The notes beneath the pieces are model-generated. The model did no database searches and was not told the DNA's origin. It saw only the letters and a list, made by a program, of their open reading frames with translations. Positions 16,529 to 25,600 of a stretch of 31,218 nt of DNA are shown here, in pieces; the first letter of the stretch is position 1; each line of letters opens with the position of its first letter. Both the position numbers and the translations under genes were made by a program. Source of the stretch: an uncultured Muribaculaceae bacterium (lineage in GTDB: Bacteria; Bacteroidota; Bacteroidia; Bacteroidales; Muribaculaceae); the NCBI GenBank assembly GCA_910586455.1, contig CAJUHX010000019.1, positions 1 to 31,218 on the forward strand. The letters are read 5' to 3'.

Positions 16529-18571
16529 TTATCCTACGGAGGCTCCGGCTGCCACGGGAGCGGTGGGCCCTACCACCACAAGGCGTCCGTCGGCGTCGAC
16601 TGCCGACAGTACCATGCCCTGCGATTCCATACCCATCATCTTGCGGGGAGGGAAGTTGGCTATAAAGCAGACCTGCTTGCCAACCAGCACTTCGGGGTCG
16701 GGGTAGCTCTGGGCTATGCCGGAGAGTATGGTGCGTCCGCCCATGCCGTCATCGATGGTGAGCTGGAGCAGACGGTTCGATTTCTTTACTTTGCTGCAGG
16801 CGGTGACGGTGCCTACGCGGATGTCGGTTTTTTCAAATTCCTCAAAGCTGGTGTCTTCCTTCACTGCTGCCGGTTCGAACGAGTTGATTACATTCTGACG
16901 CTTGGCTTCCTCGAGTTTGGCCAGCTGTGCGGTTATCGCCTGGTCTTCGATTTTTTCGAACAGCAGTTCGGGCTGAGCTATCACGCTGCCGGCCTTTACC
17001 AGGTCGCGGCCTCCGAGCATGTTCCAGTCGAGGGTGCCAAGACCCAGCTGCTTGCTGAGGCGTTCGCTCATAAATGGTGTGAAAGGCTCGAAGGCCACTG
17101 CCAGGTCGGCGCAGATTTGCAGGGCAGTGTTGAGAATGGTGGCCACGCGTTCGGGGTCGGTCTTCCATACCTTCCAGGGTTCAGTTTCCTGCAGATATTT
17201 GTTGCCGGTGCGAGCTATGTTCATGGCTTCGCGGAGGGCATCGCGGAAGTGGAAGCCTTCGAGCTGGTCGGTGAGTCGCTGCTTAATCTCGTCGATTTCC
17301 GCAAAGGCGGCCTTGTCGATATCCATCAGCTCGCCTGCCGCGGGTACGGTGCCTCCGTAGTATTTGTGGGTGAGTACGGTGGCGCGATTGATGAAGTTGC
17401 CCAGTATGGCTACCAGCTCGCTGTTGTTGCGGGTCTGGAAGTCGGCCCAGGTAAAGTCGTTGTCCTTGGTTTCGGGGGCGTTGGCGGTGAGTACGTAGCG
17501 CAGGGTGTCCTGCTTGCCGGGGAACTCACGCAGGTATTCGTGGAGCCATACGGCCCAGTTGCGCGAGGTAGAGATTTTGTCGCCCTCGAGGTTGAGGAAT
17601 TCGTTCGAAGGCACATTGTCGGGCAGCTGGAAGCCGTCGCCATATGCCATGAGCATGGCCGGGAACACAATGCAGTGGAATACAATGTTGTCCTTGCCAA
17701 TAAAGTTGATGATGCGTGTTTCGGGGTCTTTCCACCATGTTTCCCAGCTGTCGGGGTATAGTTCCTTGGTATTGCTGATGTAGCCGATAGGGGCGTCGAA
17801 CCACACGTACAGCACCTTGCCTTCGGCCTCTTTCAGTGGCACGGGCACGCCCCAGTCGAGGTCGCGGGTAACGGCGCGGGGCTGCAGGCCCAGATCGAGC
17901 CACGACTTGCACTGGCCGTACACGTTCGGACGCCATTCCTTGTGGCCTTCGAGAATCCACTCGCTGAGGCGCTGCTGGAAGCGGTCGAGGGGCAGGAACC
18001 AGTGGCGGGTTTCGCGCAGCACCGGAGTGGCACCGCTCAGAGCGCTTTTGGGGTTGATGAGGTCGGTGGCGTTGAGCGATGTTCCGCAGGCCTCGCACTG
18101 GTCGCCGTAGGCACGGGGGCTGTGGCAGTGGGGACATTCGCCGGTTACGTAGCGGTCAGCCAGAAACATTTTAGCCTCAGGGTCGTAGAGCTGTGTGGAG
18201 GTCTGCTCCACGAACTCGCCCTTCTGATGCAGGCGGGAGAAGAACTCCGATGCTGTGGCCGAGTGGATGTCGCTGGTGGTGCGCGAGTACACATCGAAGC
18301 TTATGCCGAGTTCCTCAAAGCTGTCCTTGATGATTTTGTGATAGCGGTCTACCACATCCTGAGGGGTAACGCCCTCGTTCTTAGCCTTGATGGTGATAGG
18401 CACACCGTGCTCATCGCTGCCGCCGACCATGGTTACGGGGCGCCCTTGCAGGCGCAGGTATCGGGCATAAATGTCGGCAGGCACATAAACGCCGGCCAGA
18501 TGTCCTATGTGTACAGGGCCGTTGGCGTAAGGAAGTGCGGTGGTTATGAGGGTACGTTTATATTGTTTCAT
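16529..18571 (-). CDS. metG: Methionyl-tRNA synthetase with C-terminal tRNA-binding domain
   Basis: A 680-residue class I synthetase that charges tRNA-Met. The HIGH motif is at 21-24 (PVHIGHLAG). The zinc knuckle has C146, C149, C159 and C162. The KMSKS loop is the variant KISTS (332-336). An alpha-helical anticodon-binding domain follows. Residues about 576-680 form the EMAPII-like OB-fold tRNA-binding/dimerisation domain (TDIRVGTV, then FPPRKMMGMESQGMVL). The length fits the long dimeric bacterial form. A good promoter lies at 18644-18613, and the downstream genes on the same strand may share it. Confidence 0.98.
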   Translation of the reverse strand: MKQYKRTLITTALPYANGPVHIGHLAGVYVPADIYARYLRLQGRPVTMVGGSDEHGVPITIKAKNEGVTPQDVVDRYHKIIKDSFEELGISFDVYSRTTSDIHSATASEFFSRLHQKGEFVEQTSTQLYDPEAKMFLADRYVTGECPHCHSPRAYGDQCEACGTSLNATDLINPKSALSGATPVLRETRHWFLPLDRFQQRLSEWILEGHKEWRPNVYGQCKSWLDLGLQPRAVTRDLDWGVPVPLKEAEGKVLYVWFDAPIGYISNTKELYPDSWETWWKDPETRIINFIGKDNIVFHCIVFPAMLMAYGDGFQLPDNVPSNEFLNLEGDKISTSRNWAVWLHEYLREFPGKQDTLRYVLTANAPETKDNDFTWADFQTRNNSELVAILGNFINRATVLTHKYYGGTVPAAGELMDIDKAAFAEIDEIKQRLTDQLEGFHFRDALREAMNIARTGNKYLQETEPWKVWKTDPERVATILNTALQICADLAVAFEPFTPFMSERLSKQLGLGTLDWNMLGGRDLVKAGSVIAQPELLFEKIEDQAITAQLAKLEEAKRQNVINSFEPAAVKEDTSFEEFEKTDIRVGTVTACSKVKKSNRLLQLTIDDGMGGRTILSGIAQSYPDPEVLVGKQVCFIANFPPRKMMGMESQGMVLSAVDADGRLVVVGPTAPVAAGASVG

Positions 18572-18612
18572 CGTGATTATGTATACGTAATAATGATAGT
18601 TGCTTCAAATCG

Positions 18613-18644
18613 CAAAATTAGCAAATATTTGCGAATGTAGCAAG
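18613..18644 (-). promoter_or_regulatory. Putative metG promoter
   Basis: On the minus strand CTTG at 18644-18641 and TAATTTTG at 18620-18613 are about 20 bases apart, a good match to the Bacteroidetes -33/-7 consensus, 42 bases before the metG start. Between the two boxes lies the short palindrome GCAAATATTTGC (18621-18632). Confidence 0.65.
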
Positions 18645-18745
18645 AAAAAACCGCAGCACATGTATTATTTGACCGCCTTGTATCTGCTTTGTTACAACCC
18701 GGTCGAATTTTTGTTAACTCTGCATTTGTAAACCTAATCCGTAAA

Positions 18746-18821
18746 ATGAAAAAAACTGATTGTCGTTGCCCTGATGTGCTGTCCGGCATCTGGCGTGGTT
18801 AAGCGCTACGTCAACACATGA
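18746..18821 (+). pseudogene. Degraded signal-peptide ORF, frameshifted in an A7 run
   Basis: From the ATG at 18746 the actual frame stops at 18802 after 18 codons (MKKTDCRCPDVLSGIWRG). If the run of seven A at 18749-18755 were six, the reading would become MKKLIVVALMCCPASGVVKR and run to a TGA at 18819-18821. That is a good start of a Sec or lipoprotein signal. A TGCATTTG box (18721-18728, one mismatch to TAnnTTTG) lies upstream. It is most simply the relic 5' end of a lost secreted protein. The reading is short, so chance is a real alternative. Confidence 0.35.
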
Positions 18822-18850
18822 CAGCTTTTGCATCTTGGTTAAAAAGAATT

Positions 18851-18867
18851 AAAAAAAGGGGGGGGGG
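18851..18867 (+). repeat. Homopolymer tract A7G10
   Basis: Seven A (18851-18857) are followed directly by ten G (18858-18867) in an otherwise AT-rich non-coding stretch. The G run ends 28 bases before the TATCTTTG box at 18896, that is, just upstream of the expected -33 region. Confidence 0.9.
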
Positions 18868-18895
18868 TAGTTAATTATATTAAAAAATTTATATC

Positions 18896-18903
18896 TATCT
18901 TTG
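18896..18903 (+). promoter_or_regulatory. Putative promoter -7 box of the candidate non-coding RNA
   Basis: TATCTTTG is an exact TAnnTTTG match, and is identical to the box before the abundant lipoprotein at 1653. The -33 region would lie at about 18871-18876 (TTAATT), with no clean TTTG. It points into a stretch with no long ORF that ends in a terminator at 19054. Confidence 0.55.
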
Positions 18904-18907
18904 CGGC

Positions 18908-19054
18908 GATCTTCCCGCCGCAGGATGGTGCGTGCGTATAGTCGTGCGGCATCAGGAAAAATTTAGTAAGTAAAAAAGTAAGTATCAAAACTGAAAAGTT
19001 TTTGAATTATTTTAGAATAAACATGCGCGGCCGCGAGGCCCCGTGTGTTTTTTT
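18908..19054 (+). ncRNA. Candidate unannotated small RNA (about 147 nt), or terminated leader
   Basis: No known RNA family is recognised. The stretch runs from an exact TAnnTTTG promoter to an intrinsic terminator and lacks an ORF longer than 13 codons. Visible folds are GATG...CATC with TGC/GCG continuation (18924-18953), an AAAACT-GAAA-AGTTTT hairpin (18987-19002) and the terminator stem. AGTAAGTA occurs twice (18965-18972 and 18977-18984). A GCGGCG/CGCCGC pair (18903-18908 with 18916-18921) straddles the presumed start site. fprA has its own promoter box downstream at 19090, so this unit may be an independent gene. A riboswitch or attenuator reading into fprA is the alternative. Confidence 0.4.
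19021..19054 (+). terminator. Intrinsic terminator upstream of fprA
   Basis: GGCC-GCGA-GGCC core (19029-19040), one C-C mismatch, then seven further pairs including two G-U (19021-19027 with 19042-19048), then a T-run to 19054. No recognised gene precedes it on this strand, which implies an unannotated transcript. Confidence 0.6.
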
Positions 19055-19089
19055 GCGGACGGTAATTTTCGCTTGTAACTAAAAATACC

Positions 19090-19097
19090 TAAATTTG
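19090..19097 (+). promoter_or_regulatory. Putative fprA promoter -7 box
   Basis: TAAATTTG is an exact TAnnTTTG match, 20 bases before the fprA ATG, with TTTTC at 19066-19070 as a weak -33 region. The resulting leader would be very short. Confidence 0.6.
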
Positions 19098-19116
19098 CAG
19101 TCAAAATCACAAAGTT

Positions 19117-20310
19117 ATGAAAGCAGCTGAAATTTCAGGAAAAGTACATTATATCGGTGTCAACGACCGTGTGACGCATAAGTTCGAAGGCATGTGGCCT
19201 CTGCCCGCCGGCGTGAGCTACAACTCCTATCTGCTTGTCGGCAGCGACAAGGCTGCCATTATCGACGGAGTGGAGTCGGCCTACGCCCTCGAGCAAATAG
19301 GCCATATAAAGGCCATACTCGGCGACCGCTGCCCCGACTATCTGATAATAAACCACATGGAGCCCGACCACTCGGGCGCAATAGCCCTGTTGATGCAGGC
19401 CTTCCCGGGCATGACTGTGGTCGGCAACGCCATAACCCTCACTCAGGTTGAAGGCTACTACGGCATTAACGACAATGTGCTGGCGGTGAAAGACGGACAG
19501 GAACTGTCGCTCGGAGAGGGTACCACACTGAAGTTCACCCTCACCCCCATGGTACACTGGCCCGAAACCATGGTTACTTATCTGCAGGAAGAAAAAACAC
19601 TGTTCAGCGGCGATGCCTTCGGCTGTTTCGGCGCCCTCAACGGCGCTGTGGTGGACAGCGACATGGATACTGCGCGCTACTTTCCCGAAATGCTGCGCTA
19701 TTACAGCAACATCGTAGGCCGCTACGGCATGTTCGTGCAGCGTGCGCTCAAGAAACTCGCAGATGTGGAGATTGATGTAATTTGCCCCACCCACGGCCCG
19801 GTATGGAAGTCACGGATAGCCGAAGTGGTGGACCTTTACGACAAACTAAGCAGCTATACCCCGCTCGACAACGGCGTGACAATAGTCTACGGCACCATGT
19901 ACGGCAACACACAGCGAATGGCCGAGGCCGCTGCCGAGGCTCTGGCCCGCGAGGGTGTAAGGGATATTGAGATGTTCAACTGCTCGGTGACCGACCTCAG
20001 CCACATACTTGCAGCTGCATTCCGTCACCGCGGTCTGATTATAGCCGCACCTACTTATTCCGACGGACTGTTCCCGCCCGTCAAAGCCTTCGTGGAGGCA
20101 ATAGCGTTGCGCGGACTCAAGAATCGCGAGGTGCTGGTGTTCGGCTCTCATACATGGTCGCAGCGGGCCATCGACGTTATAAACGGGCATCTGGAATCCA
20201 TAGTTGCCGAACCTGTGGCCGAAGCCGTGAACAACCGCCAGGCCCCCGGTCAGAAGGTGCTTGATCAGTGTCGCGAAAAAGCCTGTCTGCTGGCCGCCCG
20301 GCTTGTGTGA
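19117..20310 (+). CDS. fprA: Flavodiiron protein (FprA family A-type flavoprotein)
   Basis: A 397-residue cytoplasmic enzyme that reduces O2 to water and/or NO to N2O, protecting anaerobes. The N-terminal metallo-beta-lactamase-like domain has all diiron ligands: H80, E82, D84 and H85 in NHMEPDHSGA, H147 (VHWPE), D166 (GDAFG) and H226 (PTHGP). The C-terminal flavodoxin domain begins at about 254 with the FMN phosphate loop GTMYGNTQ (259-266). Length and domain order are those of class A enzymes, with no rubredoxin fusion. It has its own promoter and stands alone. The O2/NO preference cannot be read from sequence. Confidence 0.95.
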   Translation: MKAAEISGKVHYIGVNDRVTHKFEGMWPLPAGVSYNSYLLVGSDKAAIIDGVESAYALEQIGHIKAILGDRCPDYLIINHMEPDHSGAIALLMQAFPGMTVVGNAITLTQVEGYYGINDNVLAVKDGQELSLGEGTTLKFTLTPMVHWPETMVTYLQEEKTLFSGDAFGCFGALNGAVVDSDMDTARYFPEMLRYYSNIVGRYGMFVQRALKKLADVEIDVICPTHGPVWKSRIAEVVDLYDKLSSYTPLDNGVTIVYGTMYGNTQRMAEAAAEALAREGVRDIEMFNCSVTDLSHILAAAFRHRGLIIAAPTYSDGLFPPVKAFVEAIALRGLKNREVLVFGSHTWSQRAIDVINGHLESIVAEPVAEAVNNRQAPGQKVLDQCREKACLLAARLV

Positions 20311-20384
20311 CCGGCATTGTTTTGCAGAACCTTATTGCATTGTACTAAGAATAAAGCCTATTATGGTCGATTCAGACTAAAAAA

Positions 20385-20414
20385 AGCGCCACTGTATGTG
20401 TAGTGGCGCTTTTT
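20385..20414. terminator. Bidirectional terminator between fprA and fabD
   Basis: A 9-bp stem AGCGCCACT/AGTGGCGCT (20385-20393 with 20402-20410) has an 8-base loop, with an A-run before it and a T-run after it, so it can work on both strands. It lies between the convergent fprA and fabD genes. Confidence 0.9.
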
Positions 20415-20435
20415 GTGTTCGTTGAATTGTGCAGA

Positions 20436-21314
20436 TTATTGGCGACCGCTTACAGTCATGCCTTTTTCGATTTTGGCAACCAGACCCTGGAGAACCTTGC
20501 CCGGGCCGAGCTCAATGAACTCTGTGGCGCCGTCGGCAACCATGTTGCGTACAGTCTGGGTCCAGCGTACGGGTGCGGTGAGCTGAGCCACCAGATTGGC
20601 CTTGATTTCGGCTGGGTCGGTGTGGGGCAGAGCGTCGACATTCTGATAAACCGGGCAAACCGGAGTGTGGAATTCGGTGCGCTCGATGGCTTCGGCCAGT
20701 TCGGCGCGTGCAGGCTCCATGCAGGGCGAGTGGAAGGCACCGCCTACCTTGAGCTTGAGGGCGCGCTTGGCACCGGCCTCGGTAGCCTTGGCGCAGGCTG
20801 CATCGATAGCCTCGACTTCGCCGGAGATAACCAGCTGACCGGGGCAGTTGTAGTTGGCGCATACAACCACGCCGTTGACAGACTCGCATATTTCTTCAAC
20901 CTTTTCGTCGGCCAGAGCAATGATTGCTGCCATGGTCGAAGGTTTGAGTTCGCAAGCCTTCTGCATGGCATTGGCGCGTGCGGCAACCAGCTTGAGGCCG
21001 TCCTCGAAGCTGAGGGCGCCGCTTGCTACCAGGGCCGAGAACTCGCCCAGCGAGTGGCCGGCAACCATATCGGGCTTGAACTCTTCGCCCAGGCCCTTGG
21101 CCAGGATTACGCTGTGCAGGAACACTGCGGGCTGGGTTACGGAGGTTTTCTTCAGGTCGTCTTCGGTACCGTTGAACATCAGGTCGGTGATACGGAAACC
21201 GAGAATATCGTTGGCTTTTTCAAAAAGGTCGCGAGCTTCGGCATTGTTTTCATACAGGTCTTTGCCCATGCCTACAAACTGTGCGCCCTGTCCGGGAAAA
21301 ACGTAAGCTTTCAT
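20436..21314 (-). CDS. fabD: Malonyl-CoA:ACP transacylase
   Basis: A 292-residue cytoplasmic enzyme that transfers malonyl from CoA to acyl carrier protein for fatty-acid synthesis. The start MKAYVFPGQGAQFVGMGKDL is the family's N-terminal signature. The catalytic serine S88 is in GHSLGEFSA, R113 (VAARANAM) binds the malonyl carboxylate, and the catalytic H195 is in GGAFHSP. Length is typical. It stands alone, with no other fab genes beside it, and is divergent from tatA. Confidence 0.97.
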   Translation of the reverse strand: MKAYVFPGQGAQFVGMGKDLYENNAEARDLFEKANDILGFRITDLMFNGTEDDLKKTSVTQPAVFLHSVILAKGLGEEFKPDMVAGHSLGEFSALVASGALSFEDGLKLVAARANAMQKACELKPSTMAAIIALADEKVEEICESVNGVVVCANYNCPGQLVISGEVEAIDAACAKATEAGAKRALKLKVGGAFHSPCMEPARAELAEAIERTEFHTPVCPVYQNVDALPHTDPAEIKANLVAQLTAPVRWTQTVRNMVADGATEFIELGPGKVLQGLVAKIEKGMTVSGRQ

Positions 21315-21346
21315 AAATTTTCTTTATTGTTGGTAAATTTAGACTG

Positions 21347-21354
21347 CAAAGGTA
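21347..21354 (-). promoter_or_regulatory. Putative fabD promoter -7 box
   Basis: On the minus strand TACCTTTG is an exact TAnnTTTG match, 33 bases before the fabD start. No convincing -33 TTTG is at the expected distance. In the same gap TAACTTTA (21378-21385, plus strand, one mismatch) could serve tatA. Confidence 0.55.
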
Positions 21355-21410
21355 CGGAATTTTCCGCAAATATTGTGTAACTTTACGCTGAAAACAACAC
21401 CGTTACAAGC

Positions 21411-21665
21411 ATGACACATTTCATTCTCAATTCAATGCCGCTGTTTTTTGGCAATATAAGGGGCACTCAGCTGCTGATAATAGTACTTGTGATTCTGCTG
21501 CTTTTCGGCGGCAAGAAGATTCCCGAACTGATGAAAGGTCTGGGCAAGGGCGTACACTCGTTCAAGCAGGGCCTTGAAGAGGCCAAGGCCGAAATGAACA
21601 AGCCGGTTGATAAACCATCCCGGCCCGAGGAGAGCGAACCCAAAGGCAAGGATCGCAGCGAATGA
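21411..21665 (+). CDS. tatA: Sec-independent translocase subunit TatA/E
   Basis: An 84-residue membrane protein of the twin-arginine translocase pore. After a short N-terminal extension there is one TM segment (about 20-32, LLIIVLVILLL) followed by the FGGKKIPEL hinge, an amphipathic helix (MKGLGKGVHSFKQGLEEA) and a polar, charged tail. An internal ATG at 21435 would give 76 residues (MPLFFGNIRG) and is a plausible true start; I keep 21411 because a weak promoter box lies 26 bases upstream of it. It overlaps tatC by 4 bases (ATGA). No tatB is visible, as is usual for two-component Tat systems. Confidence 0.92.
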   Translation: MTHFILNSMPLFFGNIRGTQLLIIVLVILLLFGGKKIPELMKGLGKGVHSFKQGLEEAKAEMNKPVDKPSRPEESEPKGKDRSE

Positions 21666-22453
21666 GCGGGGAAAATATGACCTTCTGGGATCATCTCGAC
21701 GAACTGCGCGGGGTGCTTGTGAAGATTGCCATACTGCTGGCTGTGCTGGCAGTGGGTTGCTTCGTGGCCATGCCGCGCCTGTTCGACGATGTGATTCTGG
21801 CTCCCTGTAATGCCGATTTTCCTCTTTACCGTGGTCTTGACGCTCTGGCTCGGCTGTGGCCCGGCTCAATTGAGCTACGGCCCGATTTTCATGTCGAGCT
21901 GGTGAGCGTGGAGCTGACCTCACAGTTTATGATTCATGTGAGCGCCTCGCTGTGGATGGCTTTCGTACTCGGCTTTCCCATGATAATATACTTGCTGTGG
22001 AGTTTCGTTGCTCCGGGCTTGTACGACAGTGAGAAGCGTGGAGTACGCCGAGCTTTTGTGGCCGGAAATCTGATGTTTTTTCTCGGTATGGCCACAGGAT
22101 ATTTTCTGGTATTCCCTATAGCCGTGCGATTTCTGGCCGACTATTCGCTGAGCGACAAAATCCGGACTATGGTATCGCTCGATTCGTATATGGACAACTT
22201 TTTCACCCTGCTGCTTCTGATGGGCGCCATATTCGAACTGCCTATGCTGGCGTGGCTTTTAGGCAAGATGGGCTTTTTGACACGCGGCTTTTTCAGCCGT
22301 TACCGCCGTCATGCCATAGTGGTGCTGCTGATAGTTGCCGCTGCTGTGACTCCTACCGGCGATCCCTTCTCGCTCATGGCGGTATTCCTGCCCATCTACG
22401 CCCTGTGGGAATTCAGCCGGCGCCTGGTGCCTGCCGATACTGTTGCTTGCTGA
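21662..22453 (+). CDS. tatC: Twin-arginine translocase receptor subunit TatC
   Basis: A 263-residue polytopic inner-membrane protein that recognises twin-arginine signals and recruits TatA. The N-terminal FWDHLDELR motif (8-16) is diagnostic. Six TM segments follow. F191-E192-L193-P194 (FELP) holds the conserved TM-embedded glutamate, and TPTGDPFSL (230-238) precedes the last helix. The loop between TM1 and TM2 is longer than in E. coli, as in other Bacteroidetes. Its start codon overlaps the tatA stop. Confidence 0.96.
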   Translation: MSGENMTFWDHLDELRGVLVKIAILLAVLAVGCFVAMPRLFDDVILAPCNADFPLYRGLDALARLWPGSIELRPDFHVELVSVELTSQFMIHVSASLWMAFVLGFPMIIYLLWSFVAPGLYDSEKRGVRRAFVAGNLMFFLGMATGYFLVFPIAVRFLADYSLSDKIRTMVSLDSYMDNFFTLLLLMGAIFELPMLAWLLGKMGFLTRGFFSRYRRHAIVVLLIVAAAVTPTGDPFSLMAVFLPIYALWEFSRRLVPADTVAC

Positions 22454-22514
22454 CATTTTGCCGGGATAACAAGGCATTTGGTTGGTTTGATTTTCTTAAT
22501 ATGCGGGAGTGTTG

Positions 22515-22534
22515 TTCTATAGTGATAGAATTTT
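22515..22534 (+). terminator. Weak AT-rich terminator candidate after tatC
   Basis: A TTCTAT-AGTG-ATAGAA hairpin (22515-22530) is followed by TTTT. The stem is only 6 bp and AT-rich, so the call is tentative. The rest of the 242-base gap to 22696 holds the promoter at 22589 and an AT-rich leader. Confidence 0.35.
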
Positions 22535-22588
22535 GATGTTATTAACAAATCTTAACTACATGAATGTTATAAACATTTAAAAAAGCAG

Positions 22589-22596
22589 TATATTTG
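22589..22596 (+). promoter_or_regulatory. Putative promoter of the 1445-residue secreted protein
   Basis: TATATTTG is an exact TAnnTTTG match giving a leader of about 95 bases. A second, one-base-short TACTTTG lies just before the start codon (22682-22688). Confidence 0.55.
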
Positions 22597-22695
22597 CGAA
22601 GTCGCGACAAGGGTAGGACGGCCCATAAAGATTTAGCTATAAATCAAATGATAGCCAATCCTATTACCATTTACTAACAAATACTTTGCAAAAAT

Positions 22696-25600
22696 ATGAA
22701 AGTATCCAAGAACTTACTGCTTTTTGCTTTGGCAGCGTTGTCAGTAGGCCCGGGTGTTTTTGCCTCCCGACAACCGGCTAAGGCTTCTGCCGACTTACCC
22801 ATTGTTTATGGACTTCAGTCCGGTTCTTCCGGGCTTTATACGATTCCGCTATCAGAAAACTCCGATTTCTCAAAAACGACTGAGTTTGGGGCTGAAATCA
22901 ATTATTCGGGAGTGAACACTCCTGATTTTTATGCAGGCTTCCATCAGGAAAGTTTTTTTGGAATGACCTATTTTATATACTACACTGTAGATGTTGAAAC
23001 AGGCCGAATACTGAATTCCAACGATGATATTGATGACCCTGACGCAGCATGCGACATGACGTATGATGCAACTACAGGCAAAGTATACGGACTATCTTAC
23101 ACCGCCGACGGCGAAGGTGCCGCTCTCGCCGAATATTCGCTTACGCGCAGTTCTGCCGAAAAAAATCTCATCGGCGGCCTTCCCGGCGAATGGAATGCCA
23201 TAGCAGCCGACAAAAACGGTGTTATCTACGCTATTGACTCGGCAGGCGACCTCTACATTCTCGACAAGACAAATGCGTCGCATACAAAGGTAGGCTCGAC
23301 CGGCATCAATGCTTCCAACTTAGGCTCGGCTGAGTTTGACCTCGCTACAAACCGGCTGTACTGGTCGTTTTATAACAGCACATCCTCAGGTATTTGTGAG
23401 GTGAATACCTCCACAGGTCAGGCGACGTTGCTCTGTAATTATCCTGAACACAACAAGGTTATAGGCCTTTATATTCCCGCGGTGACTGCCTCAGCCCGGG
23501 CCCCGGGAGCGCCCGAAAATCTCAGCGCCAATTTTGTGGACGGAAGTCTGCAGGGAACCATTACTTTCGATGCTCCGGACTTTGATTTCTCAGGGGCGAC
23601 TGCCCAAGGTGAGCTGACTTATAAAGTAAGCATAAACGGAGTCGAATACACTGCAGGCCGGACTGCATTCGGAGCCAAAGGCATCAGGGTCAATTACACT
23701 GCTCCGTCGCCGGCCGAATATGAGATAAGTGTAGTGTTGTCGAACTTAGCCGGCGACAGCCCTGTTGCCTCCGTCAGAACCTTTATCGGCGCCGGTATGC
23801 CAAATTCGCCCGAGGACGTGGCTGCGGTTTACGACGCAGCGGCAGGAACCGTAAATATCAAGTGGAGTGCCGTGACCGAAAGTATCGACGCCGGCTATTT
23901 CGACGCCTCGATGGTTTCCTATAAGGTAGTTCGCAGCGACGGTGCCGTTATCGCCGGGGAAACTGCCGGAACCTCGGTGACAGACAATGTCGGTCAGCCT
24001 GAAGACCTGGTTGTGTACAGTTACGGCGTGACCGCGTTATTTGATGGGCGTGAGTCCGTGGCTTCGACCTCGAACAGTGTGGCTCTCGGAAGCGTGGTGC
24101 CTCCCTATTCAAATAATTTCAGCGAAGGTTTCGGCGGTTTCTCGGCTATCGACGCCAACGCCGATTCAAAAAACTGGTCATGGTATCAGGTTTATCATTC
24201 AGGTTGTGCCTTTGTTCAGCACAATAACGATGTCGATAAGGATGACTGGCTCTTTACTGTGCCTCTCCGACTCGAGGCCGACAAGCTGTATATGCTCAAA
24301 TTCAATGCCTGGGGTACGGCTACGCTGCCCGAACGTATTGAAGTTAAACTCGGAAAGTCGGCTGCAGCCGGCTCAATGACTACGACAATACTGAACCCGA
24401 CACTTCTCTCTGACTATGACAATACTCCGGCGTTTAACGAACCTGTTGTGGTACATGAGCCGGGAATCTATTATATCGGTTTCCATGCCATCTCAGACAA
24501 GGGCATGTTCAATCTCTATCTCGACGATGTTGAAATCTCGGGGGCAATGACTGCCGAAGGGCCGGCGGCTCCTGCCGACTTCACCGTGACTCCGGCGGCC
24601 GGCGGAGCCAAGATTGTCACGCTTGCCTTCACGGCTCCTGACAAATCTGCCGGTGGTATCATGCTCAGAAGCCTCGACAAGATTGAGATTTACCGCGGAG
24701 AAGACCTTGTCAAGACTTTTGTGGACCCTGAGCCGGGAAGCAGAATGACGTATGATGACCGGTTGTCATTTAACGGCGATGTCAGCTATACGGTTCTGGC
24801 CTATAATATCGCCGGTGCCGGACTGTCGGCCACGGGGTCATGCTTCTGTGGTGTTGACCTGCCTATGGATACGGAGTCGCTCTCGGCTGTTGAAACCTCA
24901 AATCCGGGTGAGGTAACAGTAACATGGACTCCGGTGACTGCCGACATCCGCGGCACGGCTCTTACCGAAGATATGGTTACATACGACCTTCTTCGTTGGG
25001 ATTACGGTAAATGGAATCTTGTGGCCGACGGGTTGACCGGAAACTCCTACACGTTCACTGCTGTTGCCGATGGTTCGCAGGATTTTGTCCAGCTCATAAT
25101 ATATGCCCGCAACGATGCCGGTCAAAGCAACGGCACACAGGCAGAAATGATTGCGGTCGGAACTCCCTATGATGCTATTGCCGAATCATTTGCCGACCGA
25201 AAACTGAGCTATGTCTGGCGTGTCGGAAAGAAAAATGGTGGAGAATGGAAGATGCTCGACGATACTACAGTCACCGGCCTGAAATCCTATGATAACGACA
25301 ACGGATTCATGGGATGCGGTGGATCTGCCGTTGACGACTGTGGTGACTTGTTATCGGGAAAAATCGACCTACGCAATATGTCGGCTCCAGGCCTTAAATT
25401 CTATGTCTACAATATTCTCGACGACGAGTTGGAACCGGACTTAAATGAAGTCAAGGTACAGATCAAGACTACCGATAGTGATTTGGTTGAAATATTCAGC
25501 AATTCGATTTCAGGGATTGTCGGTGCAGACGCGCCGGCCGGATGGTATCGAGTGACTATACCATTGTCGGAGTTCAAAGACAACGTAATCCAGTTCCAGA

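Larger units (their letters stand above)
18572..18895. other. Non-coding gap upstream of metG, with degraded ORF and A7G10 tract
   Basis: First part of the 545-base gap between divergent metG and fprA. It carries the metG promoter, a degraded signal-peptide ORF (18746-18821) and the A7G10 tract (18851-18867), followed by an AT-rich stretch that leads into the promoter at 18896. I see no intact gene. Confidence 0.6.

Noticed and set aside
18577..18789. 70-codon minus-strand frame in the metG-fprA gap
   Set aside because: It covers the metG promoter, has no signal or domain, and is more simply explained as non-coding.
18925..18966. 13-codon ORF (MVRAYSRAASGKI) inside the candidate small RNA
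   Set aside because: Considered as a leader peptide, but it has no run of regulatory codons and no ribosome-binding site; too short to support.
20403..21380. 325-codon open frame on the plus strand opposite fabD
   Set aside because: It mirrors fabD and also runs through the terminator and promoter of that gene.
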